This document shows positions 62,446 through 64,000 of a stretch of DNA of 64,000 nucleotides, piece after piece. This DNA comes from Arthrobacter sp. 135MFCol5.1. GTDB lineage: Bacteria > Actinomycetota > Actinomycetes > Actinomycetales > Micrococcaceae. Position 1 is the first letter of the stretch. Each line of letters starts with the position of its first letter. The notes under the pieces were generated by a model. That model searched no databases. It had not been told where the DNA came from and saw only the letters and a program-made list of their open reading frames with translations. Location: assembly GCF_000374865.1 (NCBI RefSeq), contig NZ_KB895460.1, positions 102,941 through 166,940 on the forward strand. Direction: 5' to 3'. The position numbers and the translations under genes were made by a program.

Positions 62446-63063
62446 ATGCCAGAAAGCACGCAGACCAAAACACGGGGCCCTTACCGCACGGGGGTCCGCC
62501 GACGCGAGCAGCTCATCGTCATCGCGATGGACGTCTTCGGCGAACACGGCTTCGCCGGCGGCTCCCTCCGCACGATCGCCGAGCAGGCAGGCGTCAACCA
62601 CGCCACCCTGATACAGCACTTCGGCAGCAAGGAAGGCCTGCTCACGGCCGTGCTGGAAGAATGGGACCGACGGACCGTGGAGAACGGCCTCACGGATGTC
62701 AGTGGATTGGACTATTTCCGGCGGCTGCCAGAGGTCATGGCCGCCCACGAGAACAACCGCGGCCTGCTCGAACTGTTCACCACCATCGCGGCCGAAGCCT
62801 CCAATCCGACCCACCCAGCGCACGCTTTCATCACCCAGCGCTACACATCGAACCTGGCAACCCTCGCCGCACATTTGGGCGAAGCTGCCCGGATCGGTGA
62901 CATCGCTTCCCTTTCCCCTGCGCAGATCGAGATCGAGGCGCGGCTGCTTACGGGGATGCTGGACGGCATCGGGTTGCAATGGCTCCTCGATCCGACAACC
63001 GACATACGCGCCACTGTCGCAACCTATGTCGAACGCGCCATCGCCTCATGGGAAGGCCAGTGA
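62446..63063 (+). CDS. TetR-family transcriptional regulator
   Basis: A 205-residue repressor with N-terminal HTH (IVIAMDVFGEHGFAGGSLRTIAEQAGVNHATLIQHFGSKE pattern, residues about 24-64) and a helical C-terminal ligand domain (LLELFTTIAAEASNPTHPAHAF). It is divergent from the aldo/keto reductase gene. The ligand is unknown. Confidence 0.9.
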   Translation: MPESTQTKTRGPYRTGVRRREQLIVIAMDVFGEHGFAGGSLRTIAEQAGVNHATLIQHFGSKEGLLTAVLEEWDRRTVENGLTDVSGLDYFRRLPEVMAAHENNRGLLELFTTIAAEASNPTHPAHAFITQRYTSNLATLAAHLGEAARIGDIASLSPAQIEIEARLLTGMLDGIGLQWLLDPTTDIRATVATYVERAIASWEGQ

Positions 63064-63079
63064 TTCCCCTTCTCGTCTT

Positions 63080-63211
63080 GTTTACGACCATCGGCAGGAA
63101 CCGGAACACCATGCCGATCAGCTCCACGAGGCTTTGCGCCACGACCACCGATGCGCAGGACCACACGGCCGGTAGAGCAAGCGCCAAGGGCAGCACGACC
63201 AAGGACGCCCT
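63080..63211 (-). pseudogene. fragment resembling an ACR3-type arsenite transporter C-terminus
   Basis: The minus-strand frame reads SLVVLPLALALP and then VVVAQSLVELIGMV, the pattern of the last two helices of ACR3/bile-acid-symporter-like arsenic efflux proteins. It is bounded by a stop at 63212 and has no start. The rest of 63212-63590 shows no recognisable gene. Confidence 0.4.
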
Positions 63212-63591
63212 TCAAGGGCCTGGACATTCGACCGTGTGGAAGACACTCGCTTTCCCCGGCGCACTGATCTTCCGAAACCAGGACTGAATCAGGATATCGT
63301 CGCCGTGCAGCTCTTCTCGCCCTGTCGAACTCTGAGTCGACAGATTGGTCCACACTACGAGGATGCCGCACGGTCCGTGGTTACAAGCGGAGCATCCGGC
63401 TGGTTACGCGACCAGCGAGCAGTGGTGAACTTACTGGCCAGGGAGTTGCCGAGGCCGCCCCATGTTGGTGTGGACAGCCAACGCCCGGCGGACTGCGAAC
63501 CTTCCAGGAACCCGCCAGACCGAAAGTATACCCAGCAGCGGACGGGTGACGGCCGGCGACAATAACTTTACGGAGCTCCTCGAAGCATCCT

Positions 63592-63614
63592 TGATATATC
63601 CTGTATATCGAGAT
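63592..63614 (+). promoter_or_regulatory. IclR-type operator copy 5 (IclR promoter)
   Basis: TGATATATCCTGTATATCGAGAT (63592-63614) shares ATATCCTGTA...GAGA with the copy at 43545 and lies 120 bp before the IclR start, fitting autoregulation. Confidence 0.6.
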
Positions 63615-63734
63615 GTTTTTCAATGGCTGGCGACGTGCGCCCCATTGAGGCCTTCGTCATTGGTAGGACCTGCTCCCTTGCATTGTCAGCCCGCCCAACG
63701 GGGGCCCGCGAAGAGAGGGAATGGGAGTCGGTGT

Positions 63735-64000
63735 ATGAGTGAACGTGATTCGCAGGCCGGCGGGGCAGCCGAGGCTGGGGACAGCGCGGGCAGTTTGTCC
63801 AGGATGCTCAACGTCCTGGATCTGTTCACGGAAAGGGAGCCTGTTTGGTCAACGGCTGACCTTATTGAGGCGTTGGAGACCTCCAGGTCAACGGGCTACC
63901 GCTACATCAAGACCCTGCACGACGCCGGTCTGCTCACCGCTGTGCGCAACGGCTACTACAGCCTCGGCCCGCGGATCATCGAGATGGACCTGCAGATCCG
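63735..64000 (+). CDS. IclR-family transcriptional regulator (cut by window end)
   Basis: The first 88 codons are present. A Gly/Ala/Asp-rich N-terminus is followed by the IclR winged helix: SLSRMLNVLDLFTE, WSTADLIEALETSRSTGYRY (recognition helix), LHDAGLLTAVRNGYYSLGPR. GGGAG precedes ATG 63735. A truncated paralogue lies at 43679, and related operator sites occur at five places in the window, so this protein is the probable regulator of the catabolic island at 47.8-60.2 kb. Confidence 0.88.
   Translation, partial: MSERDSQAGGAAEAGDSAGSLSRMLNVLDLFTEREPVWSTADLIEALETSRSTGYRYIKTLHDAGLLTAVRNGYYSLGPRIIEMDLQI

Noticed and set aside
1..64000. tRNA, rRNA, riboswitch and origin sequences
   Set aside because: I looked for GGTTCGA-type T-loops with CCA ends and for conserved rRNA or riboswitch cores in the gaps and saw none I could support; reading by eye could miss one.

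Overview
The window is high-GC DNA with dense GC-rich wobble positions, frequent GTG starts, ATGA/GTGA stop-start overlaps, ROK/LacI/GntR-controlled sugar operons and a LAXTG-type (class E) cell-wall sorting signal. Together these point to an actinobacterium, most likely of the Arthrobacter/Pseudarthrobacter group (Micrococcaceae). That is an inference from gene content; no rRNA or tRNA gene was seen to confirm it.

Layout. 0-6.5 kb: an AAA ATPase, an ECF sigma factor translationally overlapped with a single-pass membrane protein, an orphan sulfonate/nitrate-type ABC binding protein, a soluble GAF histidine kinase and a DUF2188 protein. 6.7-8.5 kb: a hydrolase/PfkB sugar kinase pair. 8.6-11 kb: two secreted proteins, the second carrying five cysteine-free chaplin-like repeats and a LANTG wall anchor. 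11.1-13.2 kb: a PAS-GGDEF-EAL protein. 13.4-19.6 kb: a GntR-controlled 2-pyrone-4,6-dicarboxylate (PDC) pathway (lactonase, tautomerase, hydratase, aldolase) with an MFS transporter and no ring-cleavage enzyme. 19.7-27.3 kb: a complete sugar/compatible-solute ABC system (binding protein, two permeases, ATPase) with a GH63-like glucosylglycerate hydrolase-type enzyme, a ROK regulator and an SDR. 27.3-34.1 kb: divergent GH32 fructosidases (one with its catalytic-acid region deleted), a second ABC system without its own ATPase, and a LacI regulator. 34.1-37.6 kb: a nucleoside hydrolase-MFS-ribokinase operon. 37.7-42.8 kb: a GAP-family membrane protein, a NarL-type two-component pair, another LacI regulator and a RelA/SpoT synthetase-domain protein.

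From about 42.8 kb the character changes. Intergenic gaps are long, gene remnants are frequent (YegP/DUF1508, a truncated IclR, IS21 istA/istB, an aldo/keto reductase start, an ACR3-like fragment), and there is a large catabolic cluster (47.8-60.2 kb) of two aldehyde dehydrogenases, a PEP mutase/isocitrate lyase-type lyase, an Asp/Glu racemase-type enzyme, a zinc alcohol dehydrogenase, an MFS importer, an aldo/keto reductase, a tartrate/D-malate-type dehydrogenase and an SDR. The window ends inside an IclR regulator (63.7 kb).

A recurrent palindromic site (core ATATCCyGnnATrTGrGA) occurs in front of the IclR gene, its truncated paralogue, the racemase gene and the aldo/keto reductase gene. 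I read it as the shared operator of an IclR-controlled hydroxy-acid/dicarboxylate catabolic island whose substrate I cannot name. This regulon, the chaplin-like wall protein and the ring-cleavage-free PDC operon are the observations most worth following up.
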